Assembly: GCF_004006015.1 (NCBI RefSeq)
Contig: NZ_CP034766.1
Span: 2,389,001 to 2,453,000, forward strand
From: Rhodococcus sp. X156
GTDB lineage: Bacteria; Actinomycetota; Actinomycetes; Mycobacteriales; Mycobacteriaceae
Reading direction: 5' to 3'
Length of the DNA stretch: 64,000 bases
Within the stretch, counting starts at the first letter, position 1. The number at the start of each line of letters is the position of its first letter. Positions 53,824-63,588 of the stretch are shown piece after piece. Made by a program: the position numbers and the translations under genes. Below the pieces are notes generated by a model. That model saw nothing but the letters and a program-made list of their open reading frames with translations. It had not been told where the DNA came from and searched no databases.

Positions 53824-53931
53824 GAGGTGTGTCCCGGTGGGTTGGCTGACCACCCGCGCCGTGCTGCGGTGTCGGTCAGGTCGGTGAATGTGCTGTGTCG
53901 TGGCGGCGAGCTGCGTGCGAGCTGGGCGGGC

Positions 53932-54234
53932 TCAGCCGTCCCGCTGGAGGGTGGCCCACAGGCCCGCGGCGTGCAGCTTGCTCACGTCGCCCTCCATCTT
54001 CTCCTTGGTGCCTGAGGAGACCACCGCCCTGCCCTCGGAGTGCACCTGCATCATCAGCTCGGTGGCCTTGTCCTTGGAGTAACCGAAGAGCTTCTGGAAG
54101 ATGTAGGTGACGTAGTGCATGAGGTTCACGGGGTCGTCCCACACCACCGTCACCCACGGTCGGTCCTCACCCCGCGCCTCGTCGGTTACCGAGTCGGGGT
54201 CGACCTGAGGTTCCAGCTCAGTGGGTGCAGCCAT
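53932..54234 (-). CDS. clpS: ClpS adaptor
   Basis: The 100-aa adaptor delivers N-degron proteins to the Clp protease. Family core: [36 protein letters not shown] and [22 protein letters not shown] 54234 follows GGTGGAG and also lies 7 nt behind TAAGGT, so both leadered and leaderless reading are possible. It is divergent to pncB. Confidence 0.95.
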   Translation of the reverse strand: MAAPTELEPQVDPDSVTDEARGEDRPWVTVVWDDPVNLMHYVTYIFQKLFGYSKDKATELMMQVHSEGRAVVSSGTKEKMEGDVSKLHAAGLWATLQRDG

Positions 54235-54283
54235 GGACTCCACCTTACGACCGAAACGGACGAACTCCCACGTCCCGGTCTCG

Positions 54284-54298
54284 GTACGAGCCTCGTAC
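54284..54298. promoter_or_regulatory. Palindromic operator at the pncB promoter
   Basis: GTACGAG-c-CTCGTAC is a perfect 15-bp inverted repeat. It overlaps the -10 box TACAGT (54296-54301) of pncB and lies 50 bp before the divergent clpS start. A repressor of NAD salvage genes would fit this place; which regulator is unknown. Confidence 0.65.
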
Positions 54299-54309
54299 AG
54301 TGACCGGAC

Positions 54310-55605
54310 GTGACGGCTTACACAAGCACCGCCCTGCTCACCGACCACTACGAGCTCACCATGCTCAGTGCCGCCCTCCAGGACGGCACCGGTGATCGGC
54401 ACTGCACCTTCGAGCTGTTCGCGCGCTCGCTGCCCGCCGGGCGGCGCTACGGCGTGGTCGCCGGCACGGGCCGGTTCCTCGAGCTGCTGGCCGACTTCCA
54501 GGTGGGCGAGCAGGAGCTGGCCGCACTGGCCGGGGTGGTGGACACGCGCACGCTGGAGTGGCTGTCCGAGTACCGATTCCGCGGGGACATCGACGGCTAC
54601 CCGGAGGGCGAGCTGTACTTCCCCGGCTCGCCCGTCCTCTCGGTGCACGGCACGTTCGCCGAGTGCGTGGTGCTGGAGACCCTGGCCCTGTCGGTGCTGA
54701 ACCACGACTCCGCGGTGGCCTCCGCCGCCGCCCGGATGGTCAGCGCCGCCCGGGGCCGCACGCTCATCGAGATGGGCTCGCGGCGCACCCACGAGCGGGC
54801 CGCGGTGGCCAGCGCCCGTGCCGCCTACCTCGCCGGGTTCACCTCCACCTCCAACCTGGAGGCCGGACGTCGCTACGGGGTGCCCACCTCCGGCACCAGC
54901 GCGCACGCCTTCACGCTGCTGCACACCACCGAGCACGGCACCGACGAGGCCGCCGCCTTCCGCGCCCAGGTGGACGCCCTCGGGGTGGGCACCACGCTGC
55001 TGGTGGACACCTACGACATCCACAACGGCATCGCCACCGCCATCGAGGTAGCCGGGCCCGAGCTGGGCGCGGTGCGCATCGACTCCGGCGACCTCGGCGT
55101 GATGGCCGCGCAGGCGCGGGCCCAGCTGGACTCCCTGGGCGCCACCAAGACCCGGGTGGTGCTCTCCGGCGACCTGGACGAGTACGCCATCGCGGGGCTG
55201 CGCGCGGAGCCGGTGGACGCCTACGGCGTGGGCACCTCGCTGGTCACCGGCTCCGGTGCCCCCACCGCGGGCATGGTGTTCAAGCTGGTCGCCGTGGACG
55301 GCGTCCCGGTGGCCAAGCGCAGCAGCAACAAGGCCTCGCGCGGCGGAGCCAAGTCAGCGGTGCGCCGGGCGCGGGCGACCGGCACCGTGGTGGAGGAGGT
55401 CGTGCACGGGGTCGAGCACGCCCCCGAGCTGGGCCCCGACGACCGCGTCGTTCCCGTCCCGCTGGTGCGCAAGGGTGAGCCGGTGGAAGGCCTGCCCACG
55501 CTGGAGCAGTCCCGCAAGCACCTGGCCGCCGGGCTGGTCAGCCTGCCGTGGGAGGGCCTCAAGCTGTCCAAGGGCGAGCCGGCCATCCCCACCACCTACC
55601 TCTGA
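54310..55605 (+). CDS. pncB: Nicotinate phosphoribosyltransferase
   Basis: The 431-aa enzyme makes nicotinate mononucleotide from nicotinate and PRPP in NAD salvage. Phrases: [67 protein letters not shown] and [18 protein letters not shown] 54310 is 8 nt behind TACAGT, a leaderless start. The last codons and stop lie in a threefold 16-bp tandem repeat. Confidence 0.95.
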   Translation: MTAYTSTALLTDHYELTMLSAALQDGTGDRHCTFELFARSLPAGRRYGVVAGTGRFLELLADFQVGEQELAALAGVVDTRTLEWLSEYRFRGDIDGYPEGELYFPGSPVLSVHGTFAECVVLETLALSVLNHDSAVASAAARMVSAARGRTLIEMGSRRTHERAAVASARAAYLAGFTSTSNLEAGRRYGVPTSGTSAHAFTLLHTTEHGTDEAAAFRAQVDALGVGTTLLVDTYDIHNGIATAIEVAGPELGAVRIDSGDLGVMAAQARAQLDSLGATKTRVVLSGDLDEYAIAGLRAEPVDAYGVGTSLVTGSGAPTAGMVFKLVAVDGVPVAKRSSNKASRGGAKSAVRRARATGTVVEEVVHGVEHAPELGPDDRVVPVPLVRKGEPVEGLPTLEQSRKHLAAGLVSLPWEGLKLSKGEPAIPTTYL

Positions 55606-55643
55606 GCCCACCTACCTCTGAGCCCACCGACCTCTGAGCCCAC
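55596..55643 (+). repeat. Threefold 16-bp tandem repeat over the pncB stop
   Basis: The unit CTACCTCTGAGCCCAC is repeated at 55596 and 55612 exactly and at 55628 with two changes (CGACCTCTGAGCCCAC). The pncB stop codon TGA is in the first copy. It looks like slippage duplication of the gene end. Confidence 0.9.
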
Positions 55644-55697
55644 CGACGCGCCACCGTGGGCGGGGCCACCCCGCCCACGGCGGTAGCGTCTGCACCC

Positions 55698-57767
55698 GTG
55701 CCCGACTCCCCTGCTCCTGACTCCGCACGCTTGCCCGCGGTCCCCGAGCTGCTCGCCAGCGCGGTGCAGGCTCTCGGCGGCGCGGAGCGCACCGGGCAGC
55801 TGAGCATGGCCTCCGCCGTGGCGCACGCGCTGGAGGGCGGCCAGCACCTGGCGGTGCAGGCCGGCACCGGCACCGGCAAGTCGCTGGCCTACCTGGTGCC
55901 CGCGATCCGGCACGCCGTCAGCTCGGGCAAGACGGTGGTCGTCTCCACCGCCACCATCGCCCTGCAGCGCCAGCTGGTGGACCGCGACCTGCCGCGCCTG
56001 GCCAAGGCGCTCAAGCCCGAGCTGGGCCAGGCCCCGCAGTTCGCCATCCTCAAGGGCCGGCGCAACTACCTGTGCCTGCACCGCCTCGACGCCGGCGCCC
56101 CCGAGGACCCCGACGAGGCACTGTTCGACGCCTTCGCCGTCTCCAAGATGGGCCGGGAGGTGCAGCGCCTGCACGCCTGGGCGGAGAAGACCGAGACCGG
56201 TGACCGCGACGAGATCGTGCCCGGGGTGAGCGAACAGGCCTGGCGGCAAGTCAGCGTCTCCGCCCGGGAGTGCCTCGGCGTCGCCCGCTGTCCGGTGGGC
56301 AGCGACTGCTTCGCCGAGCAGGCGCGCGCAGCCGCCGCCAAGGTGGACGTGGTGGTGACCAACCACGCGCTGCTGGCCATCGACGCCATCACCGGCATCC
56401 CGGTGCTGCCCGAGCACGACGCGGTGGTGATCGACGAGGCCCACGAGCTGGTGGACCGGGTGACCGCGGTGGCCACCGCCGAGCTGCACGGGGCCGCCAT
56501 CAGCGCCGCGGCCCGGCGCTGCGCCAAGATGATCGACGACCGCGACGTGGACCGGCTGGAGGCCTCGGCCGAGGGCTTCACCATGGCGCTGGAGGACGTG
56601 GGCCCCGGCCGCTGGGAGCGGAGCCTGCCCGACCAGGCCGCCACCGCGCTGGCCGCCGTCCGCGACGCCGCCTGGGCGTGCCGCACCGCCATCGGCCCGG
56701 TCAAGCCGGGGATGAGCGCCGCCGACCCCGAGGCGGCCGCCGCCCGCACCGCCGCGCTGGCCCTGATCGACGAGGTGCACGACACCGCGGTGCGCGTGCT
56801 GGTGGCCTTCGACCAGCCCGACCCCGCCAAGCGGCACGACGTGGTGTGGCTGGCCGCGGAGGAGCGCCGCGGGCTGGTGCTCAAGGTGGCGCCGCTGTCG
56901 GTGGGCGGGCTGCTGCGCAAGAACCTCTTCGACGACTCCACCGTGGTGCTCACCTCCGCCACCCTGGCGCTGGGCGGCTCCTTCGACAACCTGGCCCGGC
57001 AGTGGGGGCTGCCCGCGGAGAACGCCGCCCGCAGCGACACCGGTACCGCCAGCGCCAAGGAGGCGCCGTCGGAAGGTGCGGCGAGCAGCACCCGCTGGTC
57101 GTCGCTGGACGTGGGCTCGCCCTTCGCCCACGCCACCTCGGGCATCCTCTACGTGGCCAAGCACCTGCCCGCACCCGGCCGGGACGGACTGGTGGAGGCC
57201 TACCTCACCGAGATCGAGGAGCTGGTCTCCGCCGCCGGTGGGCGCACCCTGGGGCTGTTCTCCTCCATGCGCGCGGCCAAGGCGGCGGCGGAGGCCATGC
57301 GCGAGCGCCTGGACACCCCGGTGCTGTGCCAGGGCGAGGACTCCACCGGCCAGCTCATCACCAAGTTCGCCGCCGACGAGGCCACCTCGCTGTTCGGCAC
57401 GCTGTCGCTGTGGCAGGGCGTGGACGTGCCGGGCCGGTCGTTGTCGCTGGTGATCCTGGACCGCATCCCCTTCCCCCGCCCCGACGACCCGCTGCTGGTC
57501 GCCCGCCAGCGCGCCGTGGAGTCCACCGGGGGCAACGGCTTCCTCACCGTGGCCGCCAACCACGCGGCGCTGCTGCTGGCCCAGGGCGTGGGCCGGCTGC
57601 TGCGCAGCGTGGACGACCGCGGGGTGGTGGCCGTGCTCGACCCGCGCCTGGTCACCGCCCGCTACGGCGGCTACCTGCGGGCGTCGCTGCCGCCGTTCTG
57701 GCAGACCACCGACCCCGCCGTGGTCCGCTCCGCGCTGCGTCGGCTGGTGGACAACCCCGAGGCCTAG
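55698..57767 (+). CDS. dinG: ATP-dependent DNA helicase DinG family
   Basis: The 689-aa XPD-like helicase has Walker A AGTGTGKS (55-62), the four iron-sulfur cysteines Cys126, Cys192, Cys198 and Cys204 and DEAH (246-249), with motifs LTSATLALGG and QGVGRLLRS towards the end. It unwinds DNA structures such as R-loops or forked DNA. GTG 55698 is 8 nt behind TAGCGT; the frame is open to 55656 without family character. Rv1329c is the counterpart. Confidence 0.93.
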   Translation: MPDSPAPDSARLPAVPELLASAVQALGGAERTGQLSMASAVAHALEGGQHLAVQAGTGTGKSLAYLVPAIRHAVSSGKTVVVSTATIALQRQLVDRDLPRLAKALKPELGQAPQFAILKGRRNYLCLHRLDAGAPEDPDEALFDAFAVSKMGREVQRLHAWAEKTETGDRDEIVPGVSEQAWRQVSVSARECLGVARCPVGSDCFAEQARAAAAKVDVVVTNHALLAIDAITGIPVLPEHDAVVIDEAHELVDRVTAVATAELHGAAISAAARRCAKMIDDRDVDRLEASAEGFTMALEDVGPGRWERSLPDQAATALAAVRDAAWACRTAIGPVKPGMSAADPEAAAARTAALALIDEVHDTAVRVLVAFDQPDPAKRHDVVWLAAEERRGLVLKVAPLSVGGLLRKNLFDDSTVVLTSATLALGGSFDNLARQWGLPAENAARSDTGTASAKEAPSEGAASSTRWSSLDVGSPFAHATSGILYVAKHLPAPGRDGLVEAYLTEIEELVSAAGGRTLGLFSSMRAAKAAAEAMRERLDTPVLCQGEDSTGQLITKFAADEATSLFGTLSLWQGVDVPGRSLSLVILDRIPFPRPDDPLLVARQRAVESTGGNGFLTVAANHAALLLAQGVGRLLRSVDDRGVVAVLDPRLVTARYGGYLRASLPPFWQTTDPAVVRSALRRLVDNPEA

Positions 57768-57804
57768 GCCCGGTGCGGGCCCGCGCGGTCCGCTCAGCCG
57801 GTGG

Positions 57805-59136
<1,332 letters not shown>

Positions 59137-59164
59137 TCACGTCTTCTCACAGTGCCACGGGACG

Positions 59165-59203
59165 GCGATGAGCCCCGACCCACTGCAGGTCGAGGCTCAT
59201 CGC
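59165..59203 (-). terminator. Terminator after ctaD
   Basis: GCGATGAGCC (59165-59174) pairs with GGCTCATCGC (59194-59203), with inner CGACC/GGTCG. It lies 30 bp behind the ctaD stop on the minus strand; the T-run is missing. Confidence 0.65.
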
Positions 59204-59233
59204 TGGAGTGCTGCGGAGCTGGGTGCTACCGGT

Positions 59234-61000
59234 CTAGCGCGACCGGGGGTCGCTGCCGTTGGTGGAGTCCGGCTCCACCACGTTGCCGACCTTCTCCGAC
59301 GGGGCGCCGTGGTTGGCGGCGGCCTTGCCGGTGTGCGCCTCGGCGCGCATGCGCTCCGCCATGTGCGGGTAGTGCAGCTCGAAGGCGGGACGCTCCGACC
59401 GGATGCGGGGCAGCACGGTGAAGTTGTGCCGCGGCGGCGGGCAGCTGGTGGCCCACTCCAGGGAGTTGCCGTAGCCCCACGGGTCGTCGACCAGGACCGG
59501 CTTGCCGTAGCGGTAGCTGACGAAGACGTTCCACAGGAACGGCAGCGTCGAGGCGCCGAGGACGAACGCACCGATGGTGGACACCGTGTTCAGCGTGGTG
59601 AACCCGTCGGAGGGCAGGTAGTCGGCGTAGCGACGGGGCATGCCCTCGTTGCCGAGCCAGTGCTGCACCAGGAACGTCAGGTGGAAGCCGATGAACGTGG
59701 TCCAGAAGTGGAACTTGCCCAGCTTCTCGTCCAGCATCCGGCCGGTCATCTTGGGGAACCAGAAGTAGATGCCGGCGTAGGTCGCGAACACGATGGTGCC
59801 GAAGAGCACGTAGTGGAAGTGCGCCACCACGAAGTAGGTGTCCGACACGTGGAAGTCGATCGGCGGGCTGGCCAGCAGCACACCGGTGAGCCCACCGAAG
59901 AGGAACGTGATCAGGAAGCCCAGGGAGAACAGCATGGGCGTCTCGAAGGTGAGCTGGCCCTTCCACAGGGTGCCGATCCAGTTGAAGAACTTCACGCCGG
60001 TGGGGATGGCGATGAGGAACGTCATGAAGGAGAAGAACGGCAGCAGCACCGCACCGGTGGCGTACATGTGGTGCGCCCAGACGGCGACCGACAGCGCGGC
60101 GATGGCCAGCGTGGCGAAGACCAGGCCCTTGTAGCCGAAGAGCGGCTTGCGGGAGAACACCGGGAAGATCTCGCTGACGATGCCGAAGAACGGCAGCGCG
60201 ATGATGTAGACCTCGGGGTGGCCGAAGAACCAGAACAGGTGCTGCCACAGGATGACGCCGCCGTTGGCGGGGTCGAAGATGTGCGAGCCCAGGTGGCGGT
60301 CGGCAGCGAGGCCGAAGAACGCCGCGGTGAGGATCGGGAAGGCCAGCAGGATCAGCAGGCCGGTGATGAGGATGTTCCAGGTGAAGATCGGCATCCGGAA
60401 CATCGTCATGCCGGGGGCGCGCAGGCAGACCACGGTGGTGATCATGTTGACCGCACCGAGGATGGTGCCCAGGCCGGCGATGGCCAGGCCCATGATCCAC
60501 AGGTCGGCGCCGGCGCCCGGGGAGTAGACGCTGCTGGACAGCGGGGTGTAGGCGAACCAGCCGAAGTCAGCGGCACCACCGGGGGTGATGAAGCCGGAGA
60601 TGGTGATGGTCCCGCCGAACAGGAACAGCCAGTAGGAGAAGGCGTTCAGCCGGGGGAACGCCACGTCCGGCGCGCCGATCTGCAGCGGCAGGATGTAGTT
60701 CGCGAAGGCGAACACGATCGGCGTCGCGTACAGCAGCAGCATGATCGTGCCGTGCATGGTGAACAGCTGGTTGTACTGCTCGTTCGAGAGGAACTGCAGC
60801 CCAGGAACGGCCAGCTCGGTCCGCATGAGCAGTGCCATCAGGCCACCGACGATGAAGAAGACGAACGCGGTGACCATGTACATCAACCCGAGGGTCTTCG
60901 GGTCGGTCGTCTTGAGCATGTTGACGATGAAGTTGCCCTTTTTCACCTCCCGGGCCGGGTACGGCCTGGTGGCGACGGGCTGGGGCGCTAGGGCCGTCAC
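59234..61000 (-). CDS. ctaD: Cytochrome c oxidase subunit I (aa3 type)
   Basis: The 588-aa core subunit of the terminal oxidase has 12 helices. Heme and copper ligands are visible in [26 protein letters not shown] (with the His-Tyr crosslink pair), [10 protein letters not shown] and [13 protein letters not shown]. The C-terminal tail of about 60 polar residues is usual in actinobacteria. GTG 61000 follows AGGAGGATCA. Adjacent serB2 matches the mycobacterial order. Confidence 0.96.
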   Translation of the reverse strand: MTALAPQPVATRPYPAREVKKGNFIVNMLKTTDPKTLGLMYMVTAFVFFIVGGLMALLMRTELAVPGLQFLSNEQYNQLFTMHGTIMLLLYATPIVFAFANYILPLQIGAPDVAFPRLNAFSYWLFLFGGTITISGFITPGGAADFGWFAYTPLSSSVYSPGAGADLWIMGLAIAGLGTILGAVNMITTVVCLRAPGMTMFRMPIFTWNILITGLLILLAFPILTAAFFGLAADRHLGSHIFDPANGGVILWQHLFWFFGHPEVYIIALPFFGIVSEIFPVFSRKPLFGYKGLVFATLAIAALSVAVWAHHMYATGAVLLPFFSFMTFLIAIPTGVKFFNWIGTLWKGQLTFETPMLFSLGFLITFLFGGLTGVLLASPPIDFHVSDTYFVVAHFHYVLFGTIVFATYAGIYFWFPKMTGRMLDEKLGKFHFWTTFIGFHLTFLVQHWLGNEGMPRRYADYLPSDGFTTLNTVSTIGAFVLGASTLPFLWNVFVSYRYGKPVLVDDPWGYGNSLEWATSCPPPRHNFTVLPRIRSERPAFELHYPHMAERMRAEAHTGKAAANHGAPSEKVGNVVEPDSTNGSDPRSR

Positions 61001-61234
61001 TGATCCTCCTGACTGCGCGTCCGACCGGGGTGAACCCGGGGGACCCGTGCTGCCTCACGAACCGCTTGGCTCGCGCATCCTGCACCGCGACCCACCCCGA
61101 CGAGTCGGAGGAAAAGCGGCAGAGCAGATCGTAGCCGGAGGCAAGTGCCGCACAGCCGCCGCCCCGCCGCTAGCCGCCGAACGCAAGCGAGGCCCAGATC
61201 CTGTTCGGATCCGGGCCTCGCGTGCGTTCACGGG
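61001..61234. other. ctaD leader and tRNA-Ala terminator region
   Basis: No gene is seen in these 234 bp. The right part holds a strong hairpin for the tRNA-Ala transcript: GCGAGGCCC (61187-61195) pairs with GGGCCTCGC (61213-61221), with inner GATCC/GGATC and outer ACGC/GCGT. The left part should contain the ctaD promoter. Confidence 0.7.
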
Positions 61235-61307
61235 TGGAGCTGAGGGGACTCGAACCCCTGACCCCCACACTGCCAGTGTGGTGCGCTACCAGCTGCGCCA
61301 CAGCCCC
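61235..61307 (-). tRNA. tRNA-Ala (anticodon GGC)
   Basis: On the minus strand acceptor GGGGCTG (61307-61301) pairs with CAGCTCC (61242-61236, one G-U). The anticodon arm CCACA-CTGGCAG-TGTGG carries GGC. CCA is not encoded. Confidence 0.94.
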
Positions 61308-61384
61308 GTGCTGCGAGACAGAAAGTTACACGACGTGGGCACCAGAACTGAAATCGGGGGTACCCCTCTGGGCGAAACCGCTGG

Positions 61385-62107
61385 TCAGCCGAGCTGGGAC
61401 ACCCAGCTGGTGTTGCGGAAGTCCACCGACTTGCCGTCCCGGAGCACCGTCGGCGTCGCGACCGCGCCCACCGCGGCCGCCAGCTCGGCCTCCCCGGCCT
61501 GCGAGGCGGCCTGCGCGTCGGCGATGCGCGCCCCGCTGGTGATGCACGGGCCCGCCTCGGCCGACGCACCCACCTGGGTGGCCAGCTCCGCGAGCTGGTC
61601 GTTGCTCAGGTCTGTGCCGGCCCGCTCGGCCGGCTGGTTCTCGGTGTCGAAGAGGGTGGCGTGGTAGGCCGGGTAGGCCCGCCCGTCCCCCGTGGTGGCC
61701 ACGCACAGGGCCGCAGCAGCCGCCCTGGTGGAGTAGTCCTTGCTGGCCGAGGCGTCGTTGAGGAAGTCCAGCGAGTGGTAGCGCACGGCGATCTTGCCCT
61801 CGTCCGTGGCCTGCGCCAGCTCCTGGCCGTAGATCTTCTCGAACTGGGCGCACACCGGGCAGAGGTAGTCCTCGTAGATGTCGATGGTCACCGGCGCGGT
61901 GTCCGACCCCACCCGCACCACGCCCTGGTTCACCTGGACCGGAGAGTTCTGCGCATGGCCGTACCCCTCGTTCCGAGCCTCGTTCTGGTTGCTCTGGTTG
62001 ACGACCCCACCGATCACCACCACCGCCACGAGAGCGAGCACCACGCCGGCGATGATCGTTGACCGCTTGCTGGTCACCGGGCGCTTGTTCATGCCTTGGC
62101 TGCTCAC
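61385..62107 (-). CDS. DsbA-like thiol-disulfide oxidoreductase, membrane-anchored
   Basis: The 240-aa protein has an N-terminal membrane helix (STIIAGVVLALVAVVVIGGV) and an exported thioredoxin/DsbA fold with the redox site Cys83-Pro-Val-Cys86 (YEDYLCPVCAQFE) and the cis-Pro region in VATPTVLRDGK. It should form or rearrange disulfides outside the membrane. GTG 62107 follows GGAGGAAC; the frame upstream is not protein-like. The MauE/DoxX-like gene lies 142 bp upstream on the same strand. Confidence 0.85.
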   Translation of the reverse strand: MSSQGMNKRPVTSKRSTIIAGVVLALVAVVVIGGVVNQSNQNEARNEGYGHAQNSPVQVNQGVVRVGSDTAPVTIDIYEDYLCPVCAQFEKIYGQELAQATDEGKIAVRYHSLDFLNDASASKDYSTRAAAAALCVATTGDGRAYPAYHATLFDTENQPAERAGTDLSNDQLAELATQVGASAEAGPCITSGARIADAQAASQAGEAELAAAVGAVATPTVLRDGKSVDFRNTSWVSQLG

Positions 62108-62249
62108 GTGTTCCTCCGGGGCGGTTCGCCGGCGAGCCTGGTGCCGCAGACGTTGCACCCCAGGATGCCACTGCTGTCGCCGACGCCACACAGACACCGT
62201 TGACATGTTGGCGCACAACAACACTCACGCCAGGTCGGGCCTGGTGACC

Positions 62250-62729
62250 TCAGCGGGCGCGGGCCGGCGGCCAGGGTGAGCGCGAGCCGGCACCCAGCGC
62301 CACCGGGCTCAGCGGGCGGTACACCAGCCACCCCGCCAGCACCATGAAGCCCAGGTCACGGACGATCTCCACGGCGTAGTCCCAGGGTCCGACGTCGCCC
62401 ACCCCTCCCCCGCCGAAGCAACCGCAGTCGATGGACAGCCCACGAGCCCAGACCGAGGACACCCCGGCGATGAAGCCGACCAGCACCACCAGCGAGACCA
62501 CCGCCACCGGTCGCACCCCCACGCCGCACAGCAGCAGCAGGCCGAGCCCGATCTCGACGAAGGGCAGCGCGTTGGCGAACGGGGTGACCATCGACTCCGG
62601 CAGCAGCTGGTAGGCGCGCACGGCGACCACGGCCTGCAGGGGGTCGGCCGCCTTGATGGCGCCTGAGGCCAGCCACACGGCCGCCAGTCCGAGCCGGGCG
62701 AGCAGGCTCACCCAGGGAGTGAGGAACAT
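62250..62729 (-). CDS. MauE/DoxX-family membrane protein with CxC motif
   Basis: The 159-aa protein has four membrane helices and the phrases LLARLGLAAVWLASGAIKAADP, LPFVEIGLGLLLL and LSIDCGCFGG. The DCGCFG motif (Cys102, Cys104) in a loop between helices is typical of MauE-like members of the DoxX superfamily and suggests thiol redox work. ATG 62729 is 6 nt behind TACTCT (minus strand 62741-62736), a leaderless start. With the DsbA-like protein it probably forms a redox pair. Confidence 0.8.
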   Translation of the reverse strand: MFLTPWVSLLARLGLAAVWLASGAIKAADPLQAVVAVRAYQLLPESMVTPFANALPFVEIGLGLLLLCGVGVRPVAVVSLVVLVGFIAGVSSVWARGLSIDCGCFGGGGVGDVGPWDYAVEIVRDLGFMVLAGWLVYRPLSPVALGAGSRSPWPPARAR

Positions 62730-62811
62730 CCCCGCAGAGTAGACGTTTCCCCCGGTCAGGGTAGCCTCTCCTTCGTCCACAAAGGATCGTCTGGCCGGTA
62801 TCGTGCACCTG

Positions 62812-63588
62812 GTGACCACCTCAGCCATCCCCGGGTTCCGGGGCCCGGCCGCCACCGGCGGATCTGTCGCCAGCACGGCCCAGGACGGCCCGGGCGAGAT
62901 CGGTCACACCCACGCCGACGTGTCCGGCGGGTGGCTGCGCGCCGCGGTCTTCGGCGCGATGGACGGGTTGGTGACCAACATCTCCCTGGTCGCGGGCATC
63001 GGCGCTGCCGGGGCCGCGCCACGCACCATCGTGCTCACCGGGGTGGCCGGGCTGGTGGCGGGCGCGTTCTCCATGGCGCTGGGCGAGTACACCTCGGTGT
63101 CCACCCAGAACGAGCAGGTGGAGGCCGAGGCGCGGGTGGAGCGCCGCGAGCTGCGGGACAACCCCGCGGGCGAGGAGGCCGAGCTGGTCGCCATGTTCAC
63201 CGCGATGGGCATGAGCACCCCCACCGCCACCAGCGCGGCCCGGGAGGTGCACCACGACCCGGAGCGCGCGGTGCGCACGCACCTCACCCACGAGCTGGGC
63301 ATCGACCCCGAGGAGAAGCCCTCCCCGATGGTGGCGGCGCTGTCGTCGTTCCTGATGTTCGCCCTGGGCGCGATCGTGCCCCTGCTGCCCTACCTGCTGG
63401 GCTTCAGCTCGCTGCTGGCCGGGCTGGCCGTGGGCGCGCTGGGGCTGGTGCTGGCCGGAGCGGTCGCGGCCACGTTCACCGCGCAGAAGTGGTGGCGCGG
63501 CGCCGCCCGCCAGCTGGTGTTCGGCGTCGTGGCGGCGGGCGCCACCTACCTGGTGGGCACCCTCATCGGGGTGGGCCCGGTCGGCTGA
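62812..63588 (+). CDS. VIT1/CCC1 family metal transporter
   Basis: The 258-aa protein has five membrane helices and the family phrases GWLRAAVFGAMDGLVTNISLVAG and GLVAGAFSMALGEYTSVSTQNEQ. A cytoplasmic metal-binding loop rich in Glu (EAEARVERRELRDNPAGEEAE, read in parts) follows. VIT/CCC1 proteins export iron or manganese from the cytosol. GTG 62812 is preferred over GTG 62803 because it is 7 nt behind TATCGT (62799-62804). Its end overlaps the convergent MFS gene by 26 bp. Confidence 0.87.
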   Translation: MTTSAIPGFRGPAATGGSVASTAQDGPGEIGHTHADVSGGWLRAAVFGAMDGLVTNISLVAGIGAAGAAPRTIVLTGVAGLVAGAFSMALGEYTSVSTQNEQVEAEARVERRELRDNPAGEEAELVAMFTAMGMSTPTATSAAREVHHDPERAVRTHLTHELGIDPEEKPSPMVAALSSFLMFALGAIVPLLPYLLGFSSLLAGLAVGALGLVLAGAVAATFTAQKWWRGAARQLVFGVVAAGATYLVGTLIGVGPVG

